Positions 14,043 to 24,891 of a stretch of DNA of 64,000 bases are shown here, piece after piece. Each line of letters starts with the position of its first letter. Positions within the stretch are counted from its first letter, which is position 1. Position numbers and translations under genes: made by a program. Source of the DNA: Mercenaria mercenaria (taxonomy: Eukaryota; Mollusca; Bivalvia; Venerida; Veneridae); NCBI RefSeq assembly GCF_021730395.1, contig NC_069365.1:26071501-26135500 (forward strand). Reading direction: 5' to 3'. The notes below the pieces were generated by a model. It worked only from the letters and a program-made list of their open reading frames with translations. It searched no databases and was not told the origin of the DNA.

Positions 14043-17000
14043 TTCTGAAAAGGCTAGTCATTAGCATACTTTGATTAATTAGCGAAAGCATCTTCCTTCA
14101 ATTTAATGGAATTTTGTTTTGCTTTTATATTTTAATATTACTTATATCATATCATTTATGTGTGCTACGTGTGAAAACACGTACGTGTCTTTGTGTTGTG
14201 GTACGCACTTTGTAATGCGAAGGATTGTAGTTACAGTTCAACTTATCGATTACAGAAAATCCTCAATGTTTTCACCTAAAATTATCCAAAAGAAAAGTAA
14301 AACTGAAAAGTAAATGTCTGTACAATGCCTAGAAAGATATACTAAAACGCGCATAACATTATATCATCGATACATTTCGCATCTAATCTATTGACTACTT
14401 GCATAAGGTTACATTCCTTTCAGCTTGCAAATGAGATATGAAAGTTTTCGCCTTTAAGAGGTTTCATCTTTTCTGTTGTTTTCAGATAAAACATCTATTG
14501 CAATACTGACCCATCGTGACGAATCGGAATTATCAAAATTTAAATTCCCATATTCATATACAGTCATGCATATTATTTGTATTTGCAAATTATTTGCGAT
14601 CAGCTTTTTAAAGTCAGATTTTTTGATTAAGTCGTGTCCGGCTCCTTTTGTACTGAGCACATATATTGATATTAATGAAAGGGAGTAAAACTGATATTGG
14701 CAGTGGCGAATAATCTGCGGTTTTATATCAATGACTTCAATACAATACAAGTGATAGTAGTGGAAAATTATAAATAAATATGACTGTATTAGGGTAAAGA
14801 TTTTCGAACCAGTTTTGTCTTTTTACGGAGACGGCCATTATTGGAAGGGTATTATTTCAGGACAGGCTTGAATATCTTTATTTCGAATTATTATGCTCTA
14901 AACGTTGAGAAACTTTATTCATTTTCTTTTGATATTTTATTCGGCAAATCATCAGATTCCAAACTGCATATTGTGATACTTTTTGGATGACCTTACAGCT
15001 TAAAGCGGTATTTTTTTGTTTATCCAAAAAGTTACATACATTTAAAAATATCATTTATCTTATGCTAACTGATGAAATACTGCGTTTTATCGGTTAGATG
15101 TAATCCATATCACTCACTGCTTTGCCGATCTACTTGTACGATGAGTATGAATTTTAAATAATTTCCTTAAATAAGGATGAAGATTTTTGCTGCATTTTGT
15201 TTAATCCTCAATTCAAATTATCTTACTTAATGTAGATTTCATAACGTTATCCAGAAAGAAGTAAAATAAAATAAAACTTTATGTCGTGTGCGTCTTTAAC
15301 GTCACAACACGCCTAACGTCATGTTCGTTTACGCGGGTCTGCTTCCCGCGCTAAGATTAAAATGTAATGCAAAATGCATATATGTCAACAAAATTAAGCG
15401 TAAAATAAAAAGAAAATATGTTTGTTTTTCGTGAATGTGGAATATATCCTATCTCAAAGTGAGTAAATGTTCCTAAAATCTGGTAGAGAACTACAAGACA
15501 ATGCTTCATACCAAATATCAAAATCCTAGGTCGTATTGTTTCGGACAAGAAGATTTTGAAAGCTTTTTCCTATATAAGTCTATATAAAACTTGGGACCCC
15601 CAGGGCAGGGCTTCTTTTCACCCAAGGGGTACAATTTGAACAATTTTGGTTGAGGATCATAAGACAATGGTACAAACCAAATATCAAAGGTCTAAGTGTT
15701 GTGGTTTCAGACAAGAAAATTTTTAAACTTTTTTTCCTGTATAAGTCTATGTAAAACGTGGGACACCCGGAGCGGGGCCATATTTGACCCTAGGGGGATA
15801 ATTTGAACGATTTTAGTAGAAGACCACTAGATAATGCTACTTACCAAATATCAAAGCCCTAGGCCATGTGGTTTTGTACAAGAAGATTTTCAAAGTGTTC
15901 CCTATACAAGTCTATACAAACCATGTGACCCCCCGGGCGGGGCCATATTTGACCCTATGGGGATAATTTGAACAATCTTCGTAGAAGACCACTAGATGAT
16001 GCTACATACCAAATATCAAAGCCCTAGGCTATGTGGTTTTGTATAAGAAGATTTTCAAAGTTTTCCCTATATTGGACAAGAAGATTTTTAAAGTTTTTCT
16101 TTTCGGTTGCCATGGCAACCAGAATTCTGCATGGAATTCAATTCTTTGAAAGCTTTTGAAAGAGGGAAACCCAAGGATCATTTCTGTGAAGTTTGGTGTA
16201 ATTCTGCCCAGTGGTTTTCAAGAAGAAGATCTTTTTAGAAATTGTTGACGGACGACGGACATTAAGTGGTCACAATAGCTCACCTTGTGGTGACAGGTGA
16301 GCTAAAAAAACACCAAAGATTTTGCAGCAGTTATTACAATCGGCTGCTTTAGTCAAATACGCATTGAATATATCTTTTCAGAGACATTGGTATTTTTTTA
16401 AAAAGTCGTTAACTTTAGGGAAACGGTCTTTGACTTCACCCTGACCCGAGTCAATGGCGAAAATGGAACTTAGAAGACAGGTATTTATTTTTGAAGAAAA
16501 GGGAATGGCTATCGTTGTATTTACAGGCATTGCCTCCACTGTATGAGTGTGTTCAGAACAGTTTTTTTACCGGAAATAATGGCGTAATGTCACTTTTTCA
16601 TCAAAACGTACTTGGCATACGGAAACGAATATCATTTTATGAATTAATTTGCAAAGAGTAAATTAATAAAAACATCAACGTTACTTTTTTTCTAAATAAA
16701 ATAGTGATATTGGAAAGGTATATGTTTAAATCATACTCCTGGCTAAGTTTAGATACATCGGTCTTCAATTCTGAAATTTCTTTGCTGAGTTTTTCAGTTT
16801 CCTTCTTTAGTGTATCATTTTCGTCAGGTAGAACATTTTGTCTGAAATATGGGACAAAAAATATCCACATCAAAGCTACGTTTAGTAGTGTGAAACATTT
16901 TACTTTCATGTGGATCAAGGTGACGTGTTAATGACCATTAGTAAAATGCAAATCTTCTACAAAAGGATTCATAGCGATTTAAAAATATATTTAAGTGACA

Positions 17001-20000
17001 TTGTTGTCAAGAAATAACATTTTTATAAGTTTTACTATCAATGAACTGGCTCAATACTTCCTAACTTAGCATTTAGTACCTTGACATTTTCTTGAAGACT
17101 CGATGAGCTTTGATGAAAAGAACATTTTCGTTTCTAAATTTGCTATTTACTGAACTGTGAATTAGATTAGAATAGTTTAAAATATAAGTTTACAAAAACA
17201 TTATATTTTGATACAAAAATATGATTACCTAGTGATGCAATTACATGGTTCTTGCTCTGGTTTGATTCTCCTAGCTGCTTCTAATTGTTCTTCAAGGCTA
17301 TATGAAACAAATTTAATATTTACTAATTTGCTAACAACAACACTAGAATTTATACCATATAATTACAAATATCAATTACGCATGCAAGCTTTCACAATAT
17401 TTTGCAAGCCTTTGCACTTTTTTTTAAATCATTTGAATATACCAAGTACAATTGTTTGATATTCAGCTTTCCACCAACATATAGAACAGCTATAGCTATT
17501 GGTTCTACTGAAATCTGTGTATCATAATTTCAGGAAACACATAAAGGCATAACAGTTATGAATAATACTTTTGTAAAGTTTAGAAATAACTGATGAAAGA
17601 TATGGTGTGCAAAGGCAGATATAATATGGAGCAAGTACTCGCCAGATTTCAACACTTGATTTGTTTTGCAAGATACGAATAGTCCCTGAAAGAAACCTCG
17701 ACATTCAAAGGTCAACAGTACAAGTTACAAGTGGTTAATTTGCAGCAAGCTATACCAGATGGCTAATACGTTGCAATTATAACCACATTCTATTAATCTT
17801 CCTCTGAACTTTTGACAACATACGCATTGCAAATGGAATGTATTGACCTCGGTCTAATGTACAGCCCAAGTCTCCATGTCAAGATTCGACCTAAACGCAT
17901 GTATACCATATAGACCGATAAAAATAAACAAGTTAAACTTTGTTTAAACAAAATATTCACTTGAATAATGTCCGTTATCTTTTAATCCCGCTGTTGTTAA
18001 AAGGTTAAACAGAAACAAAGGGATTTTTTTCATATGATCAAGTTTATTCTGCCAAATTAAAAACATGCTAAGAAGAGGTAACCCACTTTTTTTTCTCCTC
18101 TTCAAGGACTGTACACTTTACTTTATATCTGCAAGAAAAAGTAAGCGCGTCTGCATTTAAATAAGTACACCACTGCTATCAGACAATCCATTCTGTAGTT
18201 CAAGCGATATACGTGCTAGAACGTTTTCTATGTATCATAGTTTAACTGATAGAATTGCAAACCAAAAAGACATATTTCAAAACTTTCAAGCTGTATATCT
18301 CGAAGGATTTAACGAAAGCTGATACGTTAGTTAATTCATAAAATAATTTGCTTCATGTTCTATCTTCTTGGTATAAGCTCAGTCTAAATGGATTCACTGG
18401 TCCCAAAGTGCTAGAAAAAATGCTACAAACCTTATTATTAAAAATTGTCAAAAATCTGACCTGTATTTTTGGTTTTTATTTTTCTTCCCAGATTTTTTGT
18501 CTTTTTCCTTGCTATCTTCTTTGCTATGCTCCTTTTGCTTATGCTGTGACTTCACAATGTCGCTACAATGACATGTTGTCATAAACAAAAGCATGTTACG
18601 TTAACTCAGATATATAAACTAGACCTTGTGATTTGTTTAGAAAAAACTTATAATTTCATATCAGCATCAATGTCACTTATGTACCAACATTATCATGAAA
18701 TGTTTCGAGCATGACTGGATTTAAAACACACATTTTCATTTATCGCATGTTTTTTTTTTCATAATTCAGAATCAAAACCTGATTACGAAGTAATATCAGT
18801 TAACTGAGCTTGCTTTTTCAAAGTTTTGAGTATCAAACAAAAAAAAAATATTTAATTCATTTCATTCAAATCAAAATAAGACACGCACAAACCTCTCAGA
18901 ATGTCCTTGAAATTTGGTGTTGTCGGCAGATTCCATTGATACATTCTGTGCTTGTTCATCATCTGGTCTAAAAAGAATATCTTATTTCAACATACATTCA
19001 TATTTTATCAATCTTTTGACTTTTTATGTTAAGAATAACATACGAAAATAGTATGAGATTTATATACTACACAAGTATGCGAAGGACTTAAGATATTTCC
19101 TATTCATATTGCCTACTCATTAAGTAAAACCTGAGCTAGGGCTAGACTTCTGAAATAGCGTAATAAAGATAGTTAAAGATCAAATTCTTTATATATTCGA
19201 CTAAATATTGCAAAAAAGATGACTTCGTAGACATTGCTAATTTTCATTTCTATTGAAATATGAACATTAGTCATTTTTCCGTTTAAAATATTTTCCCCCC
19301 AGTGACGCAACAAAATAGTTTTCATGTCTTTGTAAATAATGATTAAATACGTATGCTGCAAAAATGGTACTTGGTCACAGTGGAGAAAGTGTTAAAATTT
19401 GAAAAAAGTAATACATACAGGGTGTAAGCAAATGAATTTTACATAAAACATTTTGACATTTATTGCACGTGTTTCTTAAACCTTACATATCTACAGCTTT
19501 ATTCATTTTTGTTGATATTTCAAGCATAGAAAATACTATAATAAATACATAGTTAACATAGAAAGTCAAGCTTGAAAGAGACCGTCGATTGAGTGTCATC
19601 AGGACTGAAACAACTGCGTCTATCACAAGTCATGAACCAAGCAAGTGGCTTAGACATATACAACGTGATGTATATGCCTTCAACCTAAACATGACAAAGA
19701 GATGTATACGAACTTCTATGGGAATTGTGCCACTGTGGTGCAAATGCCTTTTTACCCTTTGTAGAACACAATTATGGCGCACCTAGAATGCATTTTAAGA
19801 ACACACTTTGCTTTAATTCGAACCAAATAACCATTGGATCCAGCATCCTCAACTCTAACAAAACTACACCAGACACCAGTTCAGACGCCTTCTAAACTGA
19901 CCCTGATACCTTCTGAACTACCCTGACGCCCAGAAAACTAACACTGACACTCCCAGAATAAACACCAATTCGCCCACATGTCTGAAACGTATTCCAAAGA

Positions 20001-23000
20001 CGACCTAAATACTAGTAACGACCTCCAAAGAACTGACACTGGTACCCAAAGAATATCTATATAAATGTTGATACTAGCTAGTGAAGTTCTGTTCCACTGA
20101 CATATTTGACCAGTCGGTATTTTATTACAACAGGTATCATTATGTTGTTTAATTTATTCTATTTATATTGGAATAACAGAAAACACATTTAAATGTTTGC
20201 TAGGCATTAAAAGTATAGGCTAAATGTGCATGATTCTGTGGCGTAGCCGCTTTTATTTAAGCACAGCAGGCATGGGACTACAGATAATGTAGGAAACTTA
20301 AAAACTTAACAAACAAAAATGCAATATTAAGGGACCTTGAAAAGAGCAAACGATACATCTAGAACGTGCCCAAATGTGTCATAAAATGCTAAGACCCAGG
20401 CACCCCTGGACCCACATGCATTCAATACCCTATAATATCCGATCAATTTGTACATGTGTCAATACAGTTTAGCAAAAGATGCTAAGAAAACAGACAATAG
20501 GCTAAAATCGTTGCATTAGTTATCATGGGCGCTCAAGTGAACGGAACTGAAGTACAGAAGTGAGCTAAAAGTTTAATTTTTCGCTTTTCAGTTATTTCAA
20601 AAATTGTTAATTTAACGGAGAACCTGCATTGTAAACGTTTATATATTTATTTAAAACATTTACTTTTAAGCATATCTACTATGTTCTGCATACGATAATC
20701 ATAAAGCTATCGTGAAATTTTATGGACTTTCGCGAAAAAAATCAATATTTTCGCGAAAAATTGAATACACTTTCGTGAAAGTAGGAGAAAGTTTTCGTAA
20801 AAATATTATCTGGTTATCGAAACTATATGTCGAAGTAGTGCCCTGTACTGCATAAAGATACTCAATAGTCCCCTCGGTGGAATGAAGTGTGTTATACCCA
20901 CTTTTTTCCCCGACTACCACCCTTAGAGTGTTTTAAACTTATAGATATTTAATTATAACATTCAGATGGGTTACTAAATAAATATATTTTTAACTCCTTT
21001 AATTATTTCTGTTCATTCCGTATCTATTATCATATGCAATAGTTGGCACTATCGGGATTTTTTATTTTCACTTTAAACAAGAGATTCTTTTTATGAAAAG
21101 TTTCAAAATTTTCGCGAAAACTATGTGCTTACGTGGATGCAGAAGTATGCTACCACACATTTCTGAAGTTCATGGGCTTATTTCACTAAAATACACATTT
21201 TACATTTTTTTCCAAAAAATATGACCCTTAGTCACAAACTGTTTGAATTCCAAGAAAACGAATATTACACAAAATTATTTTTGTGACATTTTGATAGGAA
21301 TATAACTTATTTATGAGTATTTGACGCCATTACATAAAATTATCGGTTATTTAAGTCATGAGATGGCATTGAAGTTTTTGCAAAATTTCTAGCATAATAT
21401 TTGATGTCATTATCCTGATGAAGGCGGAACGGTGATGTGATAAAGTACTATATACAAAACTTTTATACGTGCTGTTGTTTAAATACTTACCACATTAATG
21501 ACATTTCAAATATATGAAAAAGCTTGAAAACACGTTCCTCACATTTTATATTCGATTATATTGTAAGTGGAATTCGGGTTTTACACAGGTTTATAACACA
21601 ATTTTGTACTCGAGACGTATCATAGTTCTAGTAAACTAAGGCGGAAAGCATTATTCATTGTCATTGAATATATTCTGAAAAAAAAATCAGCAAATTCGCC
21701 ATTTGCAATTTTGCCAATAATTTTCTGAATTAAAGCATACAGCTATATCAAAATGATAGTAAAAAATCAAAATTCCAACTATATGAATTTACGCAAAGAT
21801 ATATTTTCATTCATTTTATTACCACTGCCCATTTTGTAAAAGTCACAAAAATACACATTAGATTTGTTTATAGGAAACAGATGAATACCTTGAATAAGGA
21901 TACAGAGGTGATGATTTAAATGTTTTGATATGTTAATTTAATGTCATACAGTTATCGAATGATATTTTCCGATATGGTACAACGATGGCATTGGTTTGGT
22001 TTTGTTGCCATTCTCTCCTCTCATAACGTTTTTCGCTTGCTTTTAAAGTCGAGACATTAAAGTATATTTTGTGAATATTTTTCAAAAGTGGGATTGTGTT
22101 CTAAAATGAGTAAAATTACATTGCTTTTTTATAGAAGAGAAGTTGAGTACACAATGTTTTGATGAAGTTGCAATATTTCAAAAAGTAGGATCACAATTCC
22201 AAACATAGTAACTGGACATGGAAGCCCTGATAATTTGCACATATTCACTTTATTTTCATGGTAAGTTTCATATCAACGTCAATAAAGGCCAAAACTCTAT
22301 TAAAAGTAATTGAACATGAATATGCAGCAAATATGCGAATGTCCACAACATATGAATGCTGTATACTAAGATAATTTTCGTTTAAAAAAAAACTGAAAAC
22401 GCATTTGTGTTCATAATATTCTGATAAAGTTGTAGTATAACAAAGTCCCAAAAAGGGTTATAACTCTAATCGGACATGGAACTCAAAAGTAATAAACGTC
22501 TATAACTCCATAACAAATAATTGGTCACGAAAGCCCCACAAGTACAAAAATGTATACGCATATCCACATCATTTTTATTGATGTAAACCAAGATTATTTT
22601 CAATCGGCAAGAAACTGTTGAGTTCACAATACTCTGATGTAGTTGAAGAACCTAATAACTCTAAATCATGATAATAGGACATGGAAGTCCTGATAACATG
22701 CGCATATCTACGCCATTTGAAGGACAAATACCAAGTTTTATTACATCTGGATTGAAACTGTAGGATGAGTTGAAAACACAATGTAGCTGTGATATTTCAG
22801 AAAAACTAAAAAAGGACCATATCTCTAAAAATAACAGTCGAACATATACATGTAACTACTGTATTTATGTGCATACATGCTTATGATCAGTTTCATTTCA
22901 ACTGGATTGAAACTCTAGGAGCAGTTGAGTACTCAATTTTCTGATGCAGTTGTATATTTTGTTACTCCATAGATAAACACGAAAATCAAGATGGTATTCG

Positions 23001-24891
23001 CATATCCACTTCTTATTCATGATGTATACCAAGTTTCATTTCAATTGAATGTTAACTATAGGGGGAGTTGAGTACACAGGACAGTGTGACAGATAGACAG
23101 ACAGAGAGAGACAGACTTTCTTACGAACAGGCATTTATTTGGTATTTCTTTTGTTACAAAGTGACAAAGCGTATCTAATAAGAGGAACGAAACTAATATA
23201 ATTTCCCTTTACCAAGTTTTCTCAGACCCAATAAATGTACTTTGACGGACGAACAGTTAAAAAATAATATGCCTCACGGGCATTCGATACCGTGGACATA
23301 AAAATGTATATTTTATTTGTTTGGTTCCTGAAAAAAACCTTACCTAACAAATTAATTCATTTAAGTTTTATGTTTGTTTGGGGTTTAACGCCGTTTTTCA
23401 ACAGTATTTCAGTCATATAACGGCGGGCAGTTAACCTAACCAGTGTTCCTGGACTCTGTACCAGTAAAAACCTGTTCTCCGCAAGTAACTGCCAACTTCC
23501 CCACATGAATCAGAGGTGGAGGACGAATGATTGCAGACACAATGTCTTTTATCAAATCGTCACGGAGAACATACGCCCCGCCCGAGGATCGAACTCAAGA
23601 CCCCGCGATCGTAGACCGACGCTCTCCCTAATGAGCTAAGCGGGTGGGTCTCATTTAAGTTTTAACTTCCTGTTGACTAAGCGGCACCAATAAATATAAG
23701 TAATGCAATTACTATACATCTAAAAAGCTACATTGTCACGAATGTCTTTAGAGTCTGTCTAAGACATGACTTCCATTGTAACGCACGGAGTAATAATGGA
23801 AATCAACGTAGTGTGTAAATGTTATCAGACGTGGGACTATTTGTCGGCTGTAAATGTTTCCTTATGTTTAATGACAGAACATCATGCAAATATTGCCAAC
23901 AGAATTTTAGTGTCTATATTATCATTATTAAATATTTTAATGCCTAACATTGGATGCTAGGAATGATCCAGAAATGTTAGACTTGATCATATGTATGATG
24001 CTTGTAAAAGATACAATGTTGGCGCCTTTACGGTCAGGTAATGCAGGCATCGTGGAAGATATCCTATCGTAAATATTGAAAGCATGTTCTTACCCAAAGT
24101 CCTTGCTATTGTCTGTAAATTTCCCTTCTTCTTGTGACATACCTTCCTCTTCTGGACAAATCTTAAATGAAACATTATATTATTGAGATGCTATAATGAT
24201 GCGCTGTACCTTAAAATTTTCTCTTCAGCTCTACTTCCTCTCCTTGAATTTGTCTTAATATGTCTTGTCTTTTTGTTTTCAAAAGCATTCGATGCATGTT
24301 ATGGATTTACTTGAAACTTTTAATGAACACTTATTTCAAAATGTGATTCTATGGAAAACTTATCATATTTGATGGAAAGAGTAAGAGAACATAATATGCC
24401 TAAACAAGTCAGAAGTCTGAATTTTAGTCTGAACGCTTTTAAGGTAGTACAAAACCAAAATAACAATAGCATAATTTCTTTCTGTAAATGCTTATTCATA
24501 TAGTCCTGTATAACTTTGAAATCTATTGTGTTCAAAAGGAATTTCGTTGCTGTTTGTATCTTTATTTTTTGCAATATAGCTTTATAAAAATTATCAGCGG
24601 TTGTAAAACACAGATAGGAATATCCGGCTCTCGGGGTAACTATTTTGGTTGCACATCGGTAATTACCTTCAAATTTGGTCAATCAATGAGGTCAATATGA
24701 AAATTTATACATTTGGAAACTTATAATCGACTGAAAGCTATATCAGGCCGATAAATCTTTATATTTACAGAATTTAAAATGTAACAGTTGTTTTATTTCG
24801 ATCTAATCGAAACATATCTGCATGTCATTACAGAAAGCAGTTATGGACCTGCCTTGTCAAGATTCAAAGTATCTTCACACGACCTAGTCAT
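2626..24891 (-). CDS. SPATA18-like: Mieap/SPATA18-domain (mitochondria-eating protein-like) gene A, 19 coding exons, 673 aa
   Basis: Coding exons in order on the minus strand: 24849-24891, 24094-24151, 18893-18967, 18461-18562, 18087-18128, 17229-17297, 16737-16841, 13765-13836, 13306-13560, 12499-12691, 11199-11354, 9764-9865, 9015-9089, 7072-7143, 5994-6104, 5687-5743, 3692-3730, 3342-3449, 2626-2913. They sum to 2022 nt and stay open throughout, with GT/AG at every junction. Residues about 1-60 are acidic, 60-92 lysine-rich, and 95-273 a coiled coil. Residues 274-355 hold the RPTKLAEEFSELYDNEW block, 356-542 a polar linker, and 543-673 the C-terminal Mieap block with NICWSMCRHEPP, YTKSG, DYIVWPAVYLH and KGVAQ. 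Vertebrate Mieap acts in p53-linked mitochondrial quality control; a like role here is inference. The C-terminal block aligns from memory with human SPATA18 (CxxxYRRSYDS…YHVWPAL…KG). Exons 1-2 are the least certain: the start ATG (24891) joins in frame only if the acceptor at 24152 is used. Confidence 0.8.
3788..4850. repeat. Minisatellite, about 13 copies of an 80-84 bp unit
   Basis: Tandem copies of a unit starting ATACCCTAAAGTGCAACATT and ending in AGGGCGCATAACACTGCAAAA. There are two interleaved subtypes (CCATAGGAAATGAAACATT versus CCGTAGGAAATGAAATATT). It lies in the gene A intron between exons 16 and 17. Several phantom open frames on the minus strand here are just the repeat translated. 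Confidence 0.95.
5687..9865 (-). CDS. Gene A exons 12-16: variable linker exons
   Basis: Five small exons (9764-9865, 9015-9089, 7072-7143, 5994-6104, 5687-5743), every one phase 0-0, encode about 139 polar residues rich in Asn, Glu, Gly and Pro: TGPDVAQETLLEAVK…, NDENILYNVPKSSVEG…, NDNTLTETAGRGVEIV…, IKPNVDLAPRFVADMDGN…, LKGSGENERREEIVTSNAQ. None is recognisable as a folded domain. Exons 13 and 14 both start Asn-Asp-(Glu/Asn), which hints at exon duplication. Exon 17 (3692-3730, SQERNDDEEPKRK) continues the same style. Being symmetric phase-0 cassettes, any of them could be skipped without a frame change, so alternative splicing is plausible but not shown. Confidence 0.75.
6388..6598. mobile_element. 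Foldback element (long inverted repeat)
   Basis: About 210 bp made almost entirely of two inverted arms: it opens CCCCAGTCACACATACGGCGC and closes GCGCCGTATGTGTGACTATGG. The core holds CGTACCTGAGTCGTACC against GTACGACTCAGGTACGG. Non-coding, in a gene A intron. It resembles a foldback-type MITE; no clear target duplication. Confidence 0.85.
7560..8120. repeat. Degenerate array of about 190-bp units
   Basis: Two to three diverged units share the order: (ATCG)TAGGTCA(A/G)(G/A)G, a CTGTGACATTGACC-like stretch, and a CACTCCCGGTGGGC/CACCAATGAGCAATG stretch. It lies in the gene A intron between exons 13 and 14. No coding content. Confidence 0.5.
8290..8430. repeat. Dispersed repeat fragment (also near 61.3 and 61.6 kb)
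   Basis: Contains CCGAGTCTGCTATTCCTCTTCTTGG, then a GCTTCCAAAGGATCTTTTT stretch. The same order of words occurs at 61288-61350 and 61553-61610 in gene B, and a further piece (CTCTCAAAAACAGACTCAG) lies at 9669-9687. This is an old, uncharacterised interspersed family in introns. Confidence 0.55.
12080..12320. repeat. Degenerate GAT/ATG trinucleotide repeat
   Basis: Decayed simple repeat (ATGATGATG, GATAATGATTATGA and similar) in the gene A intron between exons 10 and 11. A His/Ile-rich open frame on the minus strand here is produced by the repeat and is not a gene. Confidence 0.7.
12499..12691 (-). CDS. Gene A exon 10: first Mieap-domain block
   Basis: 193-nt exon entering in phase 2 and leaving in phase 0. 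It reads RLSKCAGDNL…PSIADLSDEKRPTKLAEEFSELYDNEWTDAFEE…FMLQLLK. In human SPATA18 the corresponding region contains SKLSNVARKAALLSRFSDSYSQ, which shares the pattern of a short basic/Ser lead followed by xFSxxYxx. Gene B has an exon of exactly the same length (60496-60688) with nearly the same motif. This is the most conserved exon of the pair outside the C-terminus. Confidence 0.85.
13306..13560 (-). CDS. Gene A exon 9: coiled-coil exon
   Basis: 255-nt exon, phase 2 on both sides, encoding about residues 189-273. It is rich in Lys, Glu, Gln, Asn and Leu with heptad-like spacing (QFEKLIQEKDKKIQGL, LENDLKKLQQTN, LNQEKEALNTEKKNLLMR). Together with exons 7 and 8 (NDTLKKETEKLSKEISELK; KEEYVEKLIANEQ) it forms one long predicted coiled coil that runs directly into the Mieap block. 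Gene B has the matching exon at 62582-62842 (261 nt, same phases). Confidence 0.85.
13969..14039. repeat. (GA)n microsatellite
   Basis: About 35 uninterrupted AG dinucleotides in the gene A intron between exons 7 and 8. The perfect run suggests it is young and probably length-variable between individuals. Confidence 0.98.
15480..16310. repeat. Tandem-unit element A (about 150-bp units) with GGACGACGGAC…GTGAGCTAAA tail
   Basis: About four diverged units repeat the order ACCAAATATCAAAG(C/G)CCTAGG, ACAAGAAGATTTTCAAAG, TATAAGTCTATA and GGGGCCATATTTGACCCTA. The last unit runs into GTTGACGGACGACGGACATT and then CACCTTGTGGTGACAGGTGAGCTAAAAA. Intronic in gene A. Short tandem units followed by a fixed tail recall the pearl-type, Helitron-related non-autonomous elements of bivalves; that link is inference. 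Confidence 0.65.
18461..18562 (-). CDS. Gene A exon 4: lysine-rich exon
   Basis: 102-nt exon, phase 2-2, between acceptor tgtcattgtag and donor ACAG|gtcaga. It encodes a strongly basic and polar stretch (QHKQKEHSKEDSKEKDKK, then SGKKNKNQKY). It precedes the coiled coil and could be a nuclear-localisation-like or nucleic-acid/lipid-contact region; the sequence alone does not decide. Exon phases upstream and downstream match exactly, which supports it as real. Confidence 0.8.
19850..20060. repeat. Degenerate short repeats (CTGAACTGACACTGAYACCC-like)
   Basis: Loosely repeated words such as ACCAGACACC, TTCTAAACTGACCCTGATACC, AGAAAACTAACACTGACACTCC and AAAGAACTGACACTGGTACCC at roughly 25-40 bp spacing in the large second intron of gene A. 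Old simple-sequence decay; no function evident. Confidence 0.5.
22080..23115. repeat. Tandem-unit element B (about 160-bp units)
   Basis: About six diverged units share GTTGAGTACACAATGTTYTGATG, AGTTGCAATATTTCAAAAA, GGACATGGAAGCCCTGATAA, GCGCATATCCAC and ACCAAGTTTCATTTCAA. The array ends in GGGGGAGTTGAGTACACAGG and a short (ACAG)n tract with GACAGATAGACAGACAG. It sits in the 5-kb second intron of gene A. Architecture parallels elements A, C and D, but the unit sequence is unrelated. Confidence 0.65.
23371..23650 (-). mobile_element. tRNA-derived SINE, family 1, copy 1 (complete, 14-bp target duplication)
   Basis: In minus orientation it runs from a tRNA-like head (GCTTAGCTCATTAGG… box A; GATCCTCGGGCGGGG around box B) through a body with GGGGAAGTTGGCAGTTACTTG, to the tail AACGGCGTTAAACCCCAAACAAAC. 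It is flanked on both sides by tcatttaagtttta (23357-23370 and 23651-23664), which proves insertion. The exact duplication suggests a fairly young copy. It lies in gene A intron 2. Confidence 0.92.
24849..24891 (-). CDS. Gene A candidate first coding exon
   Basis: Reads MTRSCEDTLNLDKA from ATG at 24891 and ends one base into a codon at the donor GCAG|gtccat. It joins the exon at 24094-24151 in frame through acceptor tttgtccag, giving …DKAEEEGMSQEEGKF…. An upstream acceptor-like ttccag lies five bases before the ATG, so part of the 5' UTR may sit on an earlier exon. An alternative is that exon 2 begins 12 bases earlier (after catttaag) and the true start lies elsewhere. Confidence 0.5.

Noticed and set aside
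17079-17110. Extra gene A exon (SSLQENVK-like) between exons 6 and 7
   Set aside because: It has possible splice sites but ends in phase 0, while exon 7 needs a phase-2 entry; joining exon 6 directly to exon 7 keeps the frame.
20720-20770. TTTCGCGAAAA palindromes as a regulatory cluster
   Set aside because: The word recurs (also near 21110), but such CGCGAAA words are, as I recall, common in bivalve repeats; no arrangement here points to function.
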